Source: Halictus rubicundus | Lineage: Eukaryota; Arthropoda; Insecta; Hymenoptera; Halictidae | Assembly: GCF_050948215.1 (NCBI RefSeq) | Contig: NW_027488933.1 | Location: forward strand, 124,001 to 188,000 | Direction: 5' to 3' | DNA length: 64,000 nt | Shown: piece by piece, positions 26,234 to 39,842 of the stretch | Layout of the letters: every line of letters begins with the position of its first letter | Position numbering within the stretch: the first letter of the stretch is position 1 | Position numbers and translations under genes: made by a program | Notes under the pieces: generated by a model | Database searches by the model: none | Told to the model about the DNA's origin: nothing | The model's input: only the letters and a program-made list of their open reading frames with translations

Positions 26234-28436
26234 TAATATCCTATCCTCTATCCTATCCTATCCTCTATCCTATCCTATCCCCTATCCTATCCTATCCTCT
26301 ATCCTATCCTATCCTCTATCGTATAATCTATCCTCAATCCTATCCTCTATCCTATACTATCCTCTATCCTATCCTATCCTCTATCCTATTCTATCCTCTA
26401 TCCTCTATCCTATACTATCCTCTATCCTATCCTATCCTGCATCCTATCCAATCCACTATGCTATCCTATCCTCTATCCTATCGTATCCTCTATCCTATCC
26501 CATCCTCTATCCTATCATATCCTCTGTCCTGTCCTATCCTCCATCCTATCCTATCCTCTATCCAATCCTACCCTCAATCCTATCCTATCCTCCATCCTAT
26601 CCTCTATCCTATCATATCCTCTATCCTGTCCTATCCTCTATCCTATCCTATCCTATATCCTATCCTATTCTCTATCCTATATCGTATCCTATTCTCTATC
26701 CTCTATCCTATCCTATCCACTATCCTATCCTATCCTCTATCCTATCTTCTATCCTATCCTATCCTCAATCCTATCGTATCCACTATCCTATAATATCCTC
26801 TACCCTATACTCTATGCAATCCTATCCTATCCTCTATCCTATCCTATCCTCTATCCTATCCTATCCTCTATCCTATCCTATCCTCTATCCTATCCTATCC
26901 TCTATCCTATCCTATCCTCTATCCTATCCTATCCTCTATCCTATCCTATCCTCTATCCTATCCTATCCTCTATCCTATCCTATCCTCTATCCTATCCTCT
27001 ATCCTATCCTCTATCCTATCTTAACATCTATCCTATCCTATCCTCTATCCTATCCTATCCTCTATCCTATCCTATCCTCTATCGTATCCTGTCATCTATC
27101 CTATCCAATCCTCTATCCTATCCTCTATCCTATCCTATCCTCAATCCTATCCCATCTTCAGTCCTATCCTATCCTCTACCCTATCCTATCCTCTATCCTA
27201 TCCTATCCTCTATCCTATCCTATCCTCTATCCTATCCTATCCTCTATCCTATCCTATCCTCTATCCTATCCTATCCTCTATCCTATCCTATCCTCTATCC
27301 TATCCTATCCTCTATCCTATCCTACGCTCTATCCTATCCTATCCTCTATCCTATCCTCTATCCTATCCTATCCTCTATCCTATCCTATCCTCTATCCTAT
27401 CCTCTCCTCTATCCTATCCTCTCTTCTATCCTATCCTATCCTATCCTCTATCCTATCCTATCCTCTATCCTATCCTATCCTCTATCCTATCCTATCCTCT
27501 ATCCTATCCTCTCCTCTATCCTATCCTCTCTTCTATCCTATCCTATCCTATCCTCTATCCTATCCTATCCTCTATCCTATCCTATCCTCTATCCTATCCT
27601 ATCCTCTATCCTATCCTATCCTCTATCCTATCCTATCCTCTATCCTATCCTATCCTCCATCCTATCCTATCCTCTATCCTATCCTATCCTCTATCCTATC
27701 CTATCCTCTATCCTATCCTATCCTCTTTCCTATCCTATCCTCTATCCTATCCTATCCTCTACGTTATCCTATTCTCAATACTCTCCTATAGTCCATCCTA
27801 TCCTATCCTCTATCCTATCCTATCGTCTATCCTAGCCTATCCTCTATCGTATCCTATCCTCTATCCTATCCTATCCTCTATCCTATCCTATCCTCTATCC
27901 TATCCTATCCTCTATCCTATCCTATCCTCTATCCTATCCTATCCTCTATCCTATCCTATCCTCTATCCTATCCTATCCTCTATCCTATCCTATCCTCTAT
28001 CCTATCCTATCCTCTATCGTGTAATCTATCCTCAATCCTATCCTCTATCCTATCCTATCCTCTATCCTATCCTATCATCTATCCTATCCTATTCTCTATC
28101 TTATCCTATCCTCTATCCTATCCTATCCTCTATCCTATCCTATCCTCTATCCTATCCTATCCTCTATCCTATCCTATCCTCTATCCTATACTATCCTCTA
28201 TCCTATCCTATTCTCTATCTTATCCTATCCTCTATCCTATCATAACCTATACTCTATCCTATACTATCCTCTATCCTATCCTACCCTCTATCCTATCCAA
28301 TCTTGTATCCTATCCTATCCTGAATCCTATCCTGCATCCTATCCAATCCACTATGCTATCCTATCCTCTATCCTATCCTCTCCTCTATCCTATCCTCTCT
28401 TCTATCCTATCCTATCCTATCCTCTATCCTATCCTA
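26234..28436. repeat. Block C tail and D-landmark region, copy 2
   Basis: Continues the alignment to 8.8-11 kb with changing offsets (17422, then about 16944 and 17068 bp) caused by unit-number differences. Only one TTAACATC group is present here (27021) against two at 9.6-10.1 kb. The CTCTCTTC landmark occurs twice close together near 27420 and 27530. An ATAACC landmark lies at 28242. Confidence 0.8.
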
Positions 28437-29402
28437 TCCTCTATCCTATCCTATTCTCTATCCTATCCTATCCACTATCCTATCCTCTATCCTATCCTAT
28501 ACTCTATCCTATCCTATCCTCTATCCTATCCTATCCTCTATCCTATCCTATCCACTATCCTATCCTATCCTCTATCCTATCCTCTACCCTATCCTATCCT
28601 CTATCCTATCCTATCCTCTATCGTCTCCTATCCTCTATCCTATCCAATCCCCTATACTATCCTCTATCCTGTCCTATTCTCTATCCTATCCTCTATCCTA
28701 TCCTACCCTCTATCTTATCCTATCCTCTATCCTATCCTATCCTCTATCCTATCGTATCCTCTATCCTATCCCATCCTCTAACCTATCCTATCCTATTAAC
28801 TATCCTATACTATCCTCTAACATATCCTAACCTGTACCCTATCCTATCCTGTATCCTATCCAATCTTCTATCCTATCCTATCGTCAATCCTATCCTGCAT
28901 CCTATCCAATCCACTATGCTACCCTATCCTCTATCCTATCGTATCCTCTATCCTATCCCATCCTCTATCCTATCATATCCTCTGTCCTGTCCTATCCTCT
29001 ATCCTATCCTATCCTCTATCCTATCGTATCCTCTATCCTATCCTATCCTCTATCCTATCCTATCCTCTATCCTATCCTATCCTCTATCCTATCCTATCCT
29101 CTATCGTATAATCTATCCTCAATCCTATCCTCTATCCTATACTATCCTCTATCCTATCCTATCCTCTATCCTATTCTATCCTCTATCCTCTATCCTATAC
29201 TATCCTCTATCCTATCCTACCCTGCATCCTATCCAATCCACTATGCTATCCTATCCTCTATCCTATCGTATCCTCTATCCTATCCCATCCTCTATCCTAT
29301 CATATCCTCTGTCCTGTCCTATCCTCCATCCTATCCTATCCTCTATCCAATCCTACCCTCAATCCTATCCTATCCTCCATCCTATCCTCTATCCTATCCT
29401 CT
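28437..29402. repeat. Block C tail, third copy
   Basis: Matches 8230-9195 at a constant offset of 20207 bp (ATGC 8709/28916 and 9036/29243). The copy ends where 9186-9195 continues with CATATCC but this one goes to canonical units and a D landmark. Confidence 0.85.
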
Positions 29403-30411
29403 ATCCTATCCTCTATCCTATCTTAACATCTATCCTATCCTATCCTCTATCCTATCCTATCCTCTATCCTATCCTATCCTCTATCGTATCCTGTCATCTA
29501 TCCTATCCAATCCTCTATCCTATCCTCTATCCTATCCTATCCTCAATCCTATCCCATCTTCAGTCCTATCCTATCCTCTACCCTATCCTATCCTCTATCC
29601 TATCCTATCCTCTATCCTATCCTATCCTCTATCCTATCCTATCCTCTATCCTATCCTATCCTCTATCCTATCCTATCCTCTATCCTATCCTATCCTCTAT
29701 CCTATCCTACGCTCTATCCTATCCTATCCTCTATCCTATCCTCTATCCTATCCTATCCTCTATCCTATCCTATCCTCTATCCTATCCTCTCCTCTATCCT
29801 ATCCTATCCTCTATCCTATCCTATCCTCTATCCTATCCTATCCTCTATCCTATCCTATCCTCTATCCTATCCTATCCTCTATCCTATCCTATCCTCTATC
29901 CTATCCTATCCTCTATCCTATCCTATCCTCTATCCTATCCTATCCTCTATCCTATCCTATCCTCTATCCTATCCTATCCTCTATCCTATCCTCTATCCTA
30001 TCCTCTATCCTATCTTAACATCTATCCTATCCTATCCTCTATCCTATCCTATCCTCTATCCTATCCTATCCTCTATCGTATCCTGTCATCTATCCTATCC
30101 AATCCTCTATCCTATCCTCTATCCTATCCTATCCTCAATCCTATCCCATCTTCAGTCCTATCCTATCCTCTATCCTATCCTCTATCCTATCCTCTATCCT
30201 ATCCTCTATCCTATCCTATTCTCTATCCTATCCTATCCTCTATCCTATCCTATCCCCTATCCTATCCTATCCTGTATCCTATCCTCTATCCTATCCTATC
30301 CTCTATCCTATCCTATCCTCTATCCTATCCTATCCTCTATCCTATCCTATCCTCTATCCTATCCTATCCTCTATCCTATCCTATCCTCTATCCTATCCTA
30401 TCCTCTATCCT
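29403..30411. repeat. D-landmark segments near 29.4 and 30.0 kb
   Basis: TTAACATC groups start at 29423 and 30015, 592 bp apart, with mostly canonical satellite between and around them. I see nothing else in this stretch. Confidence 0.8.
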
Positions 30412-31284
30412 ATCCTCTATCCTATCCTATTCTCTATCCTATCCTATCCTCTATCCTATCCTATCCCCTATCCTATCCTATCCTCTATCCTATCCTCTAT
30501 CCTATCCTATCCTCTATCCTCTATCCTCTATCCTATCCTATCCTCTATCCTATGCTATCTTCTATCCTATCCAATCCCATATCCATCCTCTAACCCATCC
30601 TATACTCAATCCTATCCTATACTGTATTATATCCTATCCTCTTTCCTATCCTCTATCATATCGTATCCTCTATCCTATCCTATCCTCTACACTATAATAT
30701 CCTCTATCCTATCCCATTCTCTATCCTATCCTATCCTCTATCCTATCCTATCCTGTATCCTATCCCAATTCTACCAAACCCTCTATCCTATCCAATCCTC
30801 TATCCTGTCCTATCCTCTATCCTACCCTATCCTCTATCCTATCCTATCCTCTATCCTATCCTATACTGTATTATATCCTATACTCTTTCCTATCCTCTAT
30901 CATATCGTATCCTCTATCCTATCCTATCCTCTACCCTATAATATCCTCTATCCTATCCTCTTCTCTATCCAATCATATCCTGTATCCTATCCAAATTCTA
31001 CCCCACCCTCTATCCTATCCTATCCTCTATGCTATCCTCTATCCTATCCTCTATCCTCTATCCTATCCTATCCTCTATCCTATCCCATCCTCTATCCTAT
31101 CATATCCTATACTCTATCCTATACTATCCTCTATCCTATCCTATCCTGCATCCTATCCAATCCACTATGCTATCCTATCCTCTAACCTATCGTATCCTCT
31201 ATCCTATCCCATCCTCTATCCTATCATATCCTCTATCCTATCCTCTGTCGTATCCTATCCTCAATCCTATCCCATCTTCAGTCC
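30412..31284. repeat. Block P, copy 1
   Basis: An 873-bp segment that recurs at 38970-39842, 49585-50457 and 54049-54921. Landmarks are a shortened CATATCCATCC word (30576), two TACTGTATTATAT variants, an ATGC at 31029, and a CATCTTCAGTCC end. Spacings between copies are exactly 8558, 10615 and 4464 bp at several landmarks tested. Confidence 0.88.
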
Positions 31285-32564
31285 TATCCTATCCTCTATC
31301 CTATCCTATCCTCTATCCTATCCTATCCTCTATCCTATCCTATCCTCTATCCTATCCTATTCTCTATCCTATCCTATCCTATCCTCTATCCTATCCTATC
31401 CACTATCCTATCCTATCCTCTATCCTATCCTATCCTCTATCCTATCCTATCCTCTATCCTATCCTATCCTCTATCCTATCCTATCCTCTATCGTATCCTA
31501 TCCTCTATCCTATCCAATCCTATATCCTATCCTCTATCCTATCCTATCCTCTATACTATCCTATCCTGTATCATATCCTATCCGCTATCGTCTCCTGTGT
31601 TCTATTCTATCCAATCCCCTATCCTATCATCTACCCTATCCTATCCGATCCTCTATCCTATCCTATCCTCAATCGTCTCCTGTCCTCGATCCTATCTAAT
31701 CCCCTATCCTATCCTCTATCCTATCCTATCCGATCCTCTATCCTATCCTATTCGATCCTCTACGCTATCCTATCCGATCCTCTATCCTATACTATCCTCT
31801 ATAATATCGTATCCTCTATCATATCCTCTCCTCTTTCCTATATTATCATCTATACTGTCCAATCCCCTATCGTATCCTCTATCCTATCCTATGCTCTATC
31901 CTATCCTATCCTCTATCCTATCCTCTATCCTATCCTCTATCCTATCCTCTATCCTATCCTATCCGATCCTCTATCCTATCCTATCCTGTATAATATCGTA
32001 GCCTCTATCATATCCTATCCTCTTGCCTTTAATATCATCTATCCTATAATATTCTCTATCCTAACCTATCCTCTACCGTATCCTAACCTCTATCGTCTCC
32101 TATCCTGTATCCTATCCAATACCCTATCCTATCCTATCCTCAATCCTATAATATCATCTTTCCTATTCTATTCTCTATCCTATCCTATCCTATCCCGTAT
32201 CGTGTCCTATCCTCCATCCTATCCTCTATCCTATCCTCTATCCTATCCTATCCTCTATAATATCGGATCCTCTATCCTATCCTGTGATCTATCCTATAAT
32301 ATCATCTACCCTAACCTATTCTGTATCCTATCCTGTCCTATCCTCTATCCTATCCTATCCTGAATCCTATCCTGTCCTCTATCCTATCCTGTCCTCTATC
32401 CTATCCTATCCTGTATAATATCGTATCCTCTATCCTATCCTGTCCACTATCCTATAATATCATCTATCCTAACCTCTATCGTATCCTATCCTCTATCCTA
32501 TCCTATCCTATATCCTATCCTCTATCCTATCCTATCCTCTATCCTATCCTATCCTCTATCCTAT
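31285..32564. repeat. Block G left part, copy 1 (highly divergent)
   Basis: After a short canonical stretch, from about 31430 this carries a dense set of variants (CGTCTCC, CCGATCC, CTCGATCC, CTATAATATC, TGTCC). It matches 41686-42803 at offset 10256 bp, then 10239 bp, a 17-bp change of one unit. It is among the most diverged parts of the window. Confidence 0.83.
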
Positions 32565-34932
32565 CCAATCCTCTGTCCTATCCGATCCTCGATCCTATCC
32601 TATCCTCTATAATATCGTATTCTCTATCATATCCTATCCTCTTCCCTATAATATCCTCTATCCTATCCAATCCTCTATCCTATCCTCTATCCTTTCCTCT
32701 ATCCTATCCTATCCTCTATCGTCTCCTGTCCTCTATCCTATCCAATCATCTATCCTATCCTCTATCGTCTCCTATCCTCTATCCTATCCTATCCTCTATC
32801 ATCTCCTGTCCTCTATCCTATCCAATACCCTATCTTATCCTCTATCGTCTACTGTCCTATATCCTATCCTATCCGATCCTCTATCCTATCCTATCCTCTA
32901 TAAGATCCCATCCTCTATCCTATCCTATCCTCTATCCTATCGTAACCTCTATAATATCGTAGCCTCTATCATATAATATCATCTATCCTATTACATTCTC
33001 TATCCTATCCTATCCTCTATCCTATCCTATCCTCTATCCTATCCAATCCTCTGTCCTATCCGATCCTCGATCCTATCCTATCCCCTATCCTATCCTCTAT
33101 CCTATCCTATCCTCAATCCTATCCTATCCTCTATCCTATCCTATCCTCTATCCTATCTTATCCTCTATCCTATCCTATCCTCTATCCTATCCTATAATCT
33201 ATCCTATCCTATCCTCTATCGTCTCCTGTCCTCTATCCTATCCAATCCCCTATCCTATCCTCTATCCTATCCGATCCGATCCTCTATCCTAACCTATCCT
33301 CTATCGTATCCTATCCTCTATCCTATCCTATCCTCTATCCTATCCAATCCCCTATCCTATCCTCTATCCTATCCTATCCTCTATCCTATCGTATCCTCTA
33401 TAATATCGTATCCTCTATCATATTCTAACCTCTATCATATAATATCATCTATCCTATTATATGCTCTATCCTATCCTATCCTCTATCGTCTGCTCTATCC
33501 TATCCAATCCACTATCCTATCCTGTCCTCAATCCTCTAATATCATCTTTCCTATTCTATTCTCTATCCTATCCTATCCTATCCCGTATCGTATCCTATCC
33601 TCTATCCTATTCAATCCTATATCCTATCCTCTATCCTATCCTATCCTCTATCCTATCCTATCCTCTATCCTATCCTACCCTCTATCCTATCCTATCCTCT
33701 ATCCTATCCTCTATCCTATCCTATCCTCTATCCTATCCTATCCTCTATCCTATCCTCTCCTCTATCCTATCCTCTCTTCTATCCTATGCTATCCTATCCT
33801 CTATCCTATCCTATCCTCTATCCTATCCTATCCTCTATTCTATCCTATCCTCTATCCTATCCTATCCTCTATCCTATCCTATCCTCTATCCTATCCTATC
33901 ATCCATCCTAACCTATCCTCTATCCTATCCTATCCTCTATCCTATCCTATCCTCTATCCTATCCTATCCTCTATCCTATCCTATCCTCTATCCTATCCTA
34001 TCCTCTATCCTATCCTATCCTCTATCCTATCCTATCCTCTATTATCTATCCTATCTATCTATCCCAATTATATCCTATTCTCTCTCCAATCCTATACTCT
34101 ATACTATCCTATCCTCTGTCATATCCCATCATCCATCTTATCCTATCCTCTATTCTATCCTATCCTCTATCCTATCCTATCCTCTATCCTATCCTATCCT
34201 CCATCCTATCCTATCCTCTATCCTATCCTAGCCTCTATCCTGTCCTATCCTCAATCCTATCCTATCCTCTTTCCTGTCCTATTCTCTATCCTATCCTATC
34301 CTCTATCCTATCCTGTCCTCTATCCTATCCTGTCCTCTATCCTATCCTATCCTCTACCCTATCGCCTATCCTATCCTATCCTCTATCGTACCGTGTCCTA
34401 TATCCTATACAATCCTCTATCCTATCCTCAATCCTATGCTGTCCTCTATCCTATCCTATCCTCTATCCTCTTCTCTATCCTATCCTATCCTCTATCGTAT
34501 CCTATCCTCTATCCTATCCAATCCAATATCCTATCCTCTATTCTATCCAATCCTTTAACCTATCCACTATCCTATCCTATCCTCAATCCTCTAATATTAT
34601 CTTTCCTATTCTATTCTCTATCCTATCCTATCCTACCCCGTATCGTATCCTATCCTCTATCCTATCCAATCAACTATCCTATCATCTATCCTATCCTATC
34701 CGATCCTCTATCCTATCCTATCCTCTATCCTATCCTATCCTCTATCCTATCCTATCCTCTATCCTATCCTATCCTCTATCCTATCCTATCCTCTATCCTA
34801 TCCTATCCTCTATCCTATCCTATCCTCTATCCTATCCTATCCTCTATCCTATCCTATCCTCTATCGTATCCTATCCTTTATCCTATCCAATCCTATATCC
34901 TATCCTCTATCCTATCCTATCCTCTATCCTAT
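32565..34932. repeat. 2368-bp tandem duplication, copy 1
   Basis: Landmarks recur 2368 bp later (CCAATCCTCTGTCC 32565/34933; ATGC 33461/35829). The offset falls to 2317 bp at 34393/36710 and 2300 bp at 34865/37165, losses of three units and one unit. It also aligns to 42804-45180, so the segment belongs to a family with four members (ATGC at 33461, 35829, 43700, 46439). Confidence 0.88.
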
Positions 34933-37232
34933 CCAATCCTCTGTCCTATCCGATCCTCGATCCTATCCTATCCTCTATAATATCGTATTCTCTATCATAT
35001 CCTATCCTCTTCCCTATAATATCCTCTATCCTATCCAATCCTCTATCCTATCCTCTATCCTTTCCTCTATCCTATCCTATCCTCTATCGTCTCCTGTCCT
35101 CTATCCTATCCAATCATCTATCCTATCCTCTATCGTCTCCTATCCTCTATCCTATCCTATCCTCTATCGTCTCCTGTCCTCTATCCTATCCAATACCCTA
35201 TCTTATCCTCTATCGTCTACTGTCCTATATCCTATCCTATCCGATCCTCTATCCTATCCTATCCTCTATAAGATCCCATCCTCTATCCTATCCTATCCTC
35301 TATCCTATCGTAACCTCTATAATATCGTAGCCTCTATCATATAATATCATCTATCCTATTACATTCTCTATCCTATCCTATCCTCTATCCTATCCTATCC
35401 TCTATCCTATCCAATCCTCTGTCCTATCCGATCCTCGATCCTATCCTATCCCCTATCCTATCCTCTATCCTATCCTATCCTCAATCCTATCCTATCCTCT
35501 ATCCTATCCTATCCTCTATCCTATCTTATCCTCTATCCTATCCTATCCTCTATCCTATCCTATAATCTATCCTATCCTATCCTCTATCGTCTCCTGTCCT
35601 CTATCCTATCCAATCCTCTATCCTATCCTCTATCCTATCAGATCCGATCCTCTATCCTAACCTATCCTCTATCGTATCCTATCCTCTATCCTATCCTATC
35701 CTCTATCCTATCCAATCCCCTATCCTATCCTCTATCCTATCCTATCCTCTATCCTATCGTATCCTCTATAATATCGTATCCTCTATCATATTCTAACCTC
35801 TATCATATAATATCATCTATCCTATTATATGCTCTATCCTATCCTATCCTCTATCGTCTGCTCTATCCTATCCAATCCACTATCCTATCCTGTCCTCAAT
35901 CCTCTAATATCATCTTTCCTATTCTATTCTCTATCCTATCCTATCCTATCCCGTATCGTATCCTATCCTCTATCCTATTCAATCCTATATCCTATCCTCT
36001 ATCCTATCCTATCCTCTATCCTATCCTATCCTCTATCCTATCCTACCCTCTATCCTATCCTATCCTCTATCCTATCCTCTATCCTATCCTATCCTCTATC
36101 CTATCCTATCCTCTATCCTATCCTCTCCTCTATCCTATCCTCTCTTCTATCCTATCCTATCCTATCCTCTATCCTATCCTATCCTCTATCCTATCCTATC
36201 CTCTATTCTATCCTATCCTCTATCCTATCCTATCCTCTATCCTATCCTATCCTCTATCCTATCCTATCATCGATCCTAACCTATCCTCTATCCTATCCTA
36301 TCCTCTATCCTATCCTATCCTCTATCCTATCCTATCCTCTATCCTATCCTATCCTCTATTATCTATCCTATCTATCTATCCCAATCCTATCCTATTCTCT
36401 CTCCAATCCTATACTCTATACTATCCTATCCTCTGTCATATCCCATCATCCATCTTATCCTATCCTCTATTCTATCCTATCCTCTATCCTATCCTATCCT
36501 CTATCCTATCCTATCCTCCATCCTATCCTATCCTCTATCCTATCCTAGCCTCTATCCTGTCCTATCCTCAATCCTATCCTATCCTCTTTCCTGTCCTATT
36601 CTCTATCCTATCCTATCCTCTATCCTATCCTGTCCTCTATCCTATCCTGTCCTCTATCCTATCCTATCCTCTACCCTATCCCCTATCCTATCCTATCCTC
36701 TATCGTACCGTGTCCTATATCCTATACAATCCTCTATCCTATCCTCAATCCTATGCTGTCCTCTATCCTATCCTATCCTCTATCCTCTTCTCTATCCTAT
36801 CCTATCCTCTATCGTATCCTATCCTCTATCCTATCCAATCCAATATCCTATCCTCTATTCTATCCAATCCTTTAACCTATCCACTATCCTATCCTATCCT
36901 CAATCCTCTAATATTATCTTTCCTATTCTATTCTCTATCCTATCCTATCCTACCCCGTATCGTATCCTATCCTCTATCCTATCCAATCAACTATCCTATC
37001 ATCTATCCTATCCTATCCGATCCTCTATCCTATCCTATCCTCTATCCTATCCTATCCTCTATCCTATCCTATCCTCTATCCTATCCTATCCTCTATCCTA
37101 TCCTATCCTCTATCCTATCCTATCCTCTATCCTATCCTATCCTCTATCCTATCCTATCCTCTATCGTATCCTATCCTTTATCCTATCCAATCCTATATCC
37201 TATCCTCTATCCTATCCTATCCTCTATCCTAT
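34933..37232. repeat. 2368-bp tandem duplication, copy 2 (2300 bp)
   Basis: Second copy, 68 bp (four 17-bp units) shorter than the first. A weaker third start follows at 37233, where CCAATCCTCTGTCC has become CCAATCCTCTATCC. Confidence 0.86.
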
Positions 37233-38969
37233 CCAATCCTCTATCCTATCCGATCCTCGATCCTATCCTATCCTCTATAATATCCTATTCTCTATCATAT
37301 CCTATCCTCTTCCCTATAATATCCTCTATCCTATCCAACCCTCTATCCTATCCTCTATCCTTTCCTCTATGTTATCCTATCCTCTATCCTATCCTATCCT
37401 CTATCGTCTCCTGTCCTCTATCCTATCCAATCATCTATCCTATCCTCTATCGTCTCCTGTCCTCTATCCTAACCAATCCCCTATCCTATCCTCTATCGTC
37501 TCCTATCCTCTATCCTATCCAATCCCCAATCCTAACCAATCCCCTATCCTATCCTCTATCCTATCCTATCCAGTCCGATCCTCTATTCTATCCTATCCTC
37601 AATAATATCGTATCCTCTATCATATCCTATACTGTTTCCTATAATATCCTCTATCCTCTTCTCTATCCTATCCTATATCCTATCCTCTATACTATCCTCT
37701 ATCCTATCCTATCCTCTATCGTCTCCTGTCCTCTATCCTATCCAATCCCCTATCCTATCCACTATCGTCTCCTATCCTCTATCCTATTCAATCCCCTATC
37801 CTAACCAATCCCCTATCCTATCCTCTATCCTATCCTATTATATCCTATCCTGAATCCTATCCTGTCCTCTATCCTATCCTATCCTGTATAATATCGTATC
37901 CTCTATCATATCCTATCCTCTTGCCTATAATATCATCTACCCTGTCCTGTTCTCTATCCTATCCTATCCTCTACCGTATCCTATGCTCTATCGTCACCTA
38001 TCCTCTATATTATCAAATCCCCTATCCTATCCTCTATCCTATCCTATCCTCTATCCTATCCTATCCTCTATCCTATCCTATCCTCTATCCTATCCTATCC
38101 TCTATCCTATCCTATCCTCTATCCTATCCTATCCTCTATCCTATCCTATCCTCTATCCTATCCTATCCTCTATCCTATCCTATCCTCTATCCTATCCTAT
38201 CCTCTATCCTATCCTATCCTCTATCGTATCCTATCCTTTATCCTATCCAATCCTATATCCTATCCTCTATCCTATCCTATCCTCTATCCTATCCAATCCT
38301 CTATCCTATCCGATACTCGATCCTATCCTATCCTCTATAATATCCTATTCTCTATCATATCCTATCCTCTTCCCTATAATATCCTCTATCCTATCCAACC
38401 CTCTATCCTATCCTCTATCCTTTCCTCTATGTTATCCTATCCTCTATCCTATCCTATCCTCTATCCTATCCTATTATCTATCCTATCCTATCCTCTATCC
38501 TATCCTATCCTCTATCCTATCCTATCCTCTATACTATCCTCTATCCTATCCTATTCTCTATCCTATCGTATCCTCTATCCTATCCTATCCCCTATCCTAT
38601 CCTATCCTCTATCCTATCCTATCCTCTATCCTATCCTATCCTCTATCCTATCCTATCCTCTATCCTATCCTATCCTCTATCCTATCCTCTATCCTATCCT
38701 CTATCCTATCCTCTATCCTATCCTATTCTCTATCCTATCCTATCCTCTATCCTATCCTATCCCCTATCCTATCCTATCCTGTATCCTATCCTCTATCCTA
38801 TCCTATCCTCTATCCTATCCTATCCTCTATCCTATCCTATCCTCTATCCTATCCTATCCTCTATCCTATCCTATCCTCTATCCTATCCTATCCTCTATCC
38901 TATCCTATCCTCTATCCTATCCTATCCTCTATCCTATCCTATCCTCTATCCTATCCTATCCTCTATCCT
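37233..38969. repeat. Block Q, copy 1, and flanking canonical satellite
   Basis: A TTGCCTATAATATC variant at about 37912 (ATG-like start of an open frame at 37983) recurs near 45840, 48580 and 53026. It is followed by about 190 bp of perfect canonical units (38029-38220), then CGTATCCTATCCTTT and a CCAACCC landmark. The last part, 38430-38969, is near-canonical. Confidence 0.8.
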
Positions 38970-39842
38970 ATCCTCTATCCTATCCTATTCTCTATCCTAT
39001 CCTATCCTCTATCCTATCCTATCCCCTATCCTATCCTATCCTCTATCCTATCCTCTATCCTATCCTATCCTCTATCCTCTATCCTCTATCCTATCCTATC
39101 CTCTATCCTATGCTATCTTCTATCCTATCCAATCCCATATCCATCCTCTAACCCATCCTATACTCAATCCTATCCTATACTGTATTATATCCTATCCTCT
39201 TTCCTATCCTCTATCATATCGTATCCTCTATCCTATCCTATCCTCTACACTATAATATCCTCTATCCTATCCCATTCTCTATCCTATCCTATCCTCTATC
39301 CTATCCTATCCTGTATCCTATCCCAATTCTACCAAACCCTCTATCCTATCCAATCCTCTATCCTGTCCTATCCTCTATCCTACCCTATCCTCTATCCTAT
39401 CCTATCCTCTATCCTATCCTATACTGTATTATATCCTATACTCTTTCCTATCCTCTATCATATCGTATCCTCTATCCTATCCTATCCTCTACCCTATAAT
39501 ATCCTCTATCCTATCCTCTTCTCTATCCAATCCTATCCTGTATCCTATCCAAATTCTACCCTACCCTCTATCCTATCCTATCCTCTATGCTATCCTCTAT
39601 CCTATCCTCTATCCTCTATCCTATCCTATCCTCTATCCTATCCCATCCTCTATCCTATCATATCCTATACTCTATCCTATACTATCCTCTATCCTATCCT
39701 ATCCTGCATCCTATCCAATCCACTATGCTATCCTATCCTCTATCCTATCGTATCCTCTATCCTATCCCATCCTCTATCCTATCATATCCTCTATCCTATC
39801 CTCTGTCGTATCCTATCCTCAATCCTATCCCATCATCAGTCC
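38970..39842. repeat. Block P, copy 2
   Basis: Second copy of block P, at offset 8558 bp from copy 1 (31029/39587, 31273/39831). It carries CATCATCAGTCC where copy 1 has CATCTTCAGTCC. Confidence 0.88.

Noticed and set aside
25551..27791. A 746-codon + strand open frame, the longest in the window, and dozens of similar ones
   Set aside because: It is a translation of the 17-bp unit, which has no stop in any + frame and gives the same 17-residue period in all three. Starts and stops are scattered satellite variants, composition is almost only I, L, S, Y and P, and overlapping frames are equally open. No domain or plausible promoter is visible.
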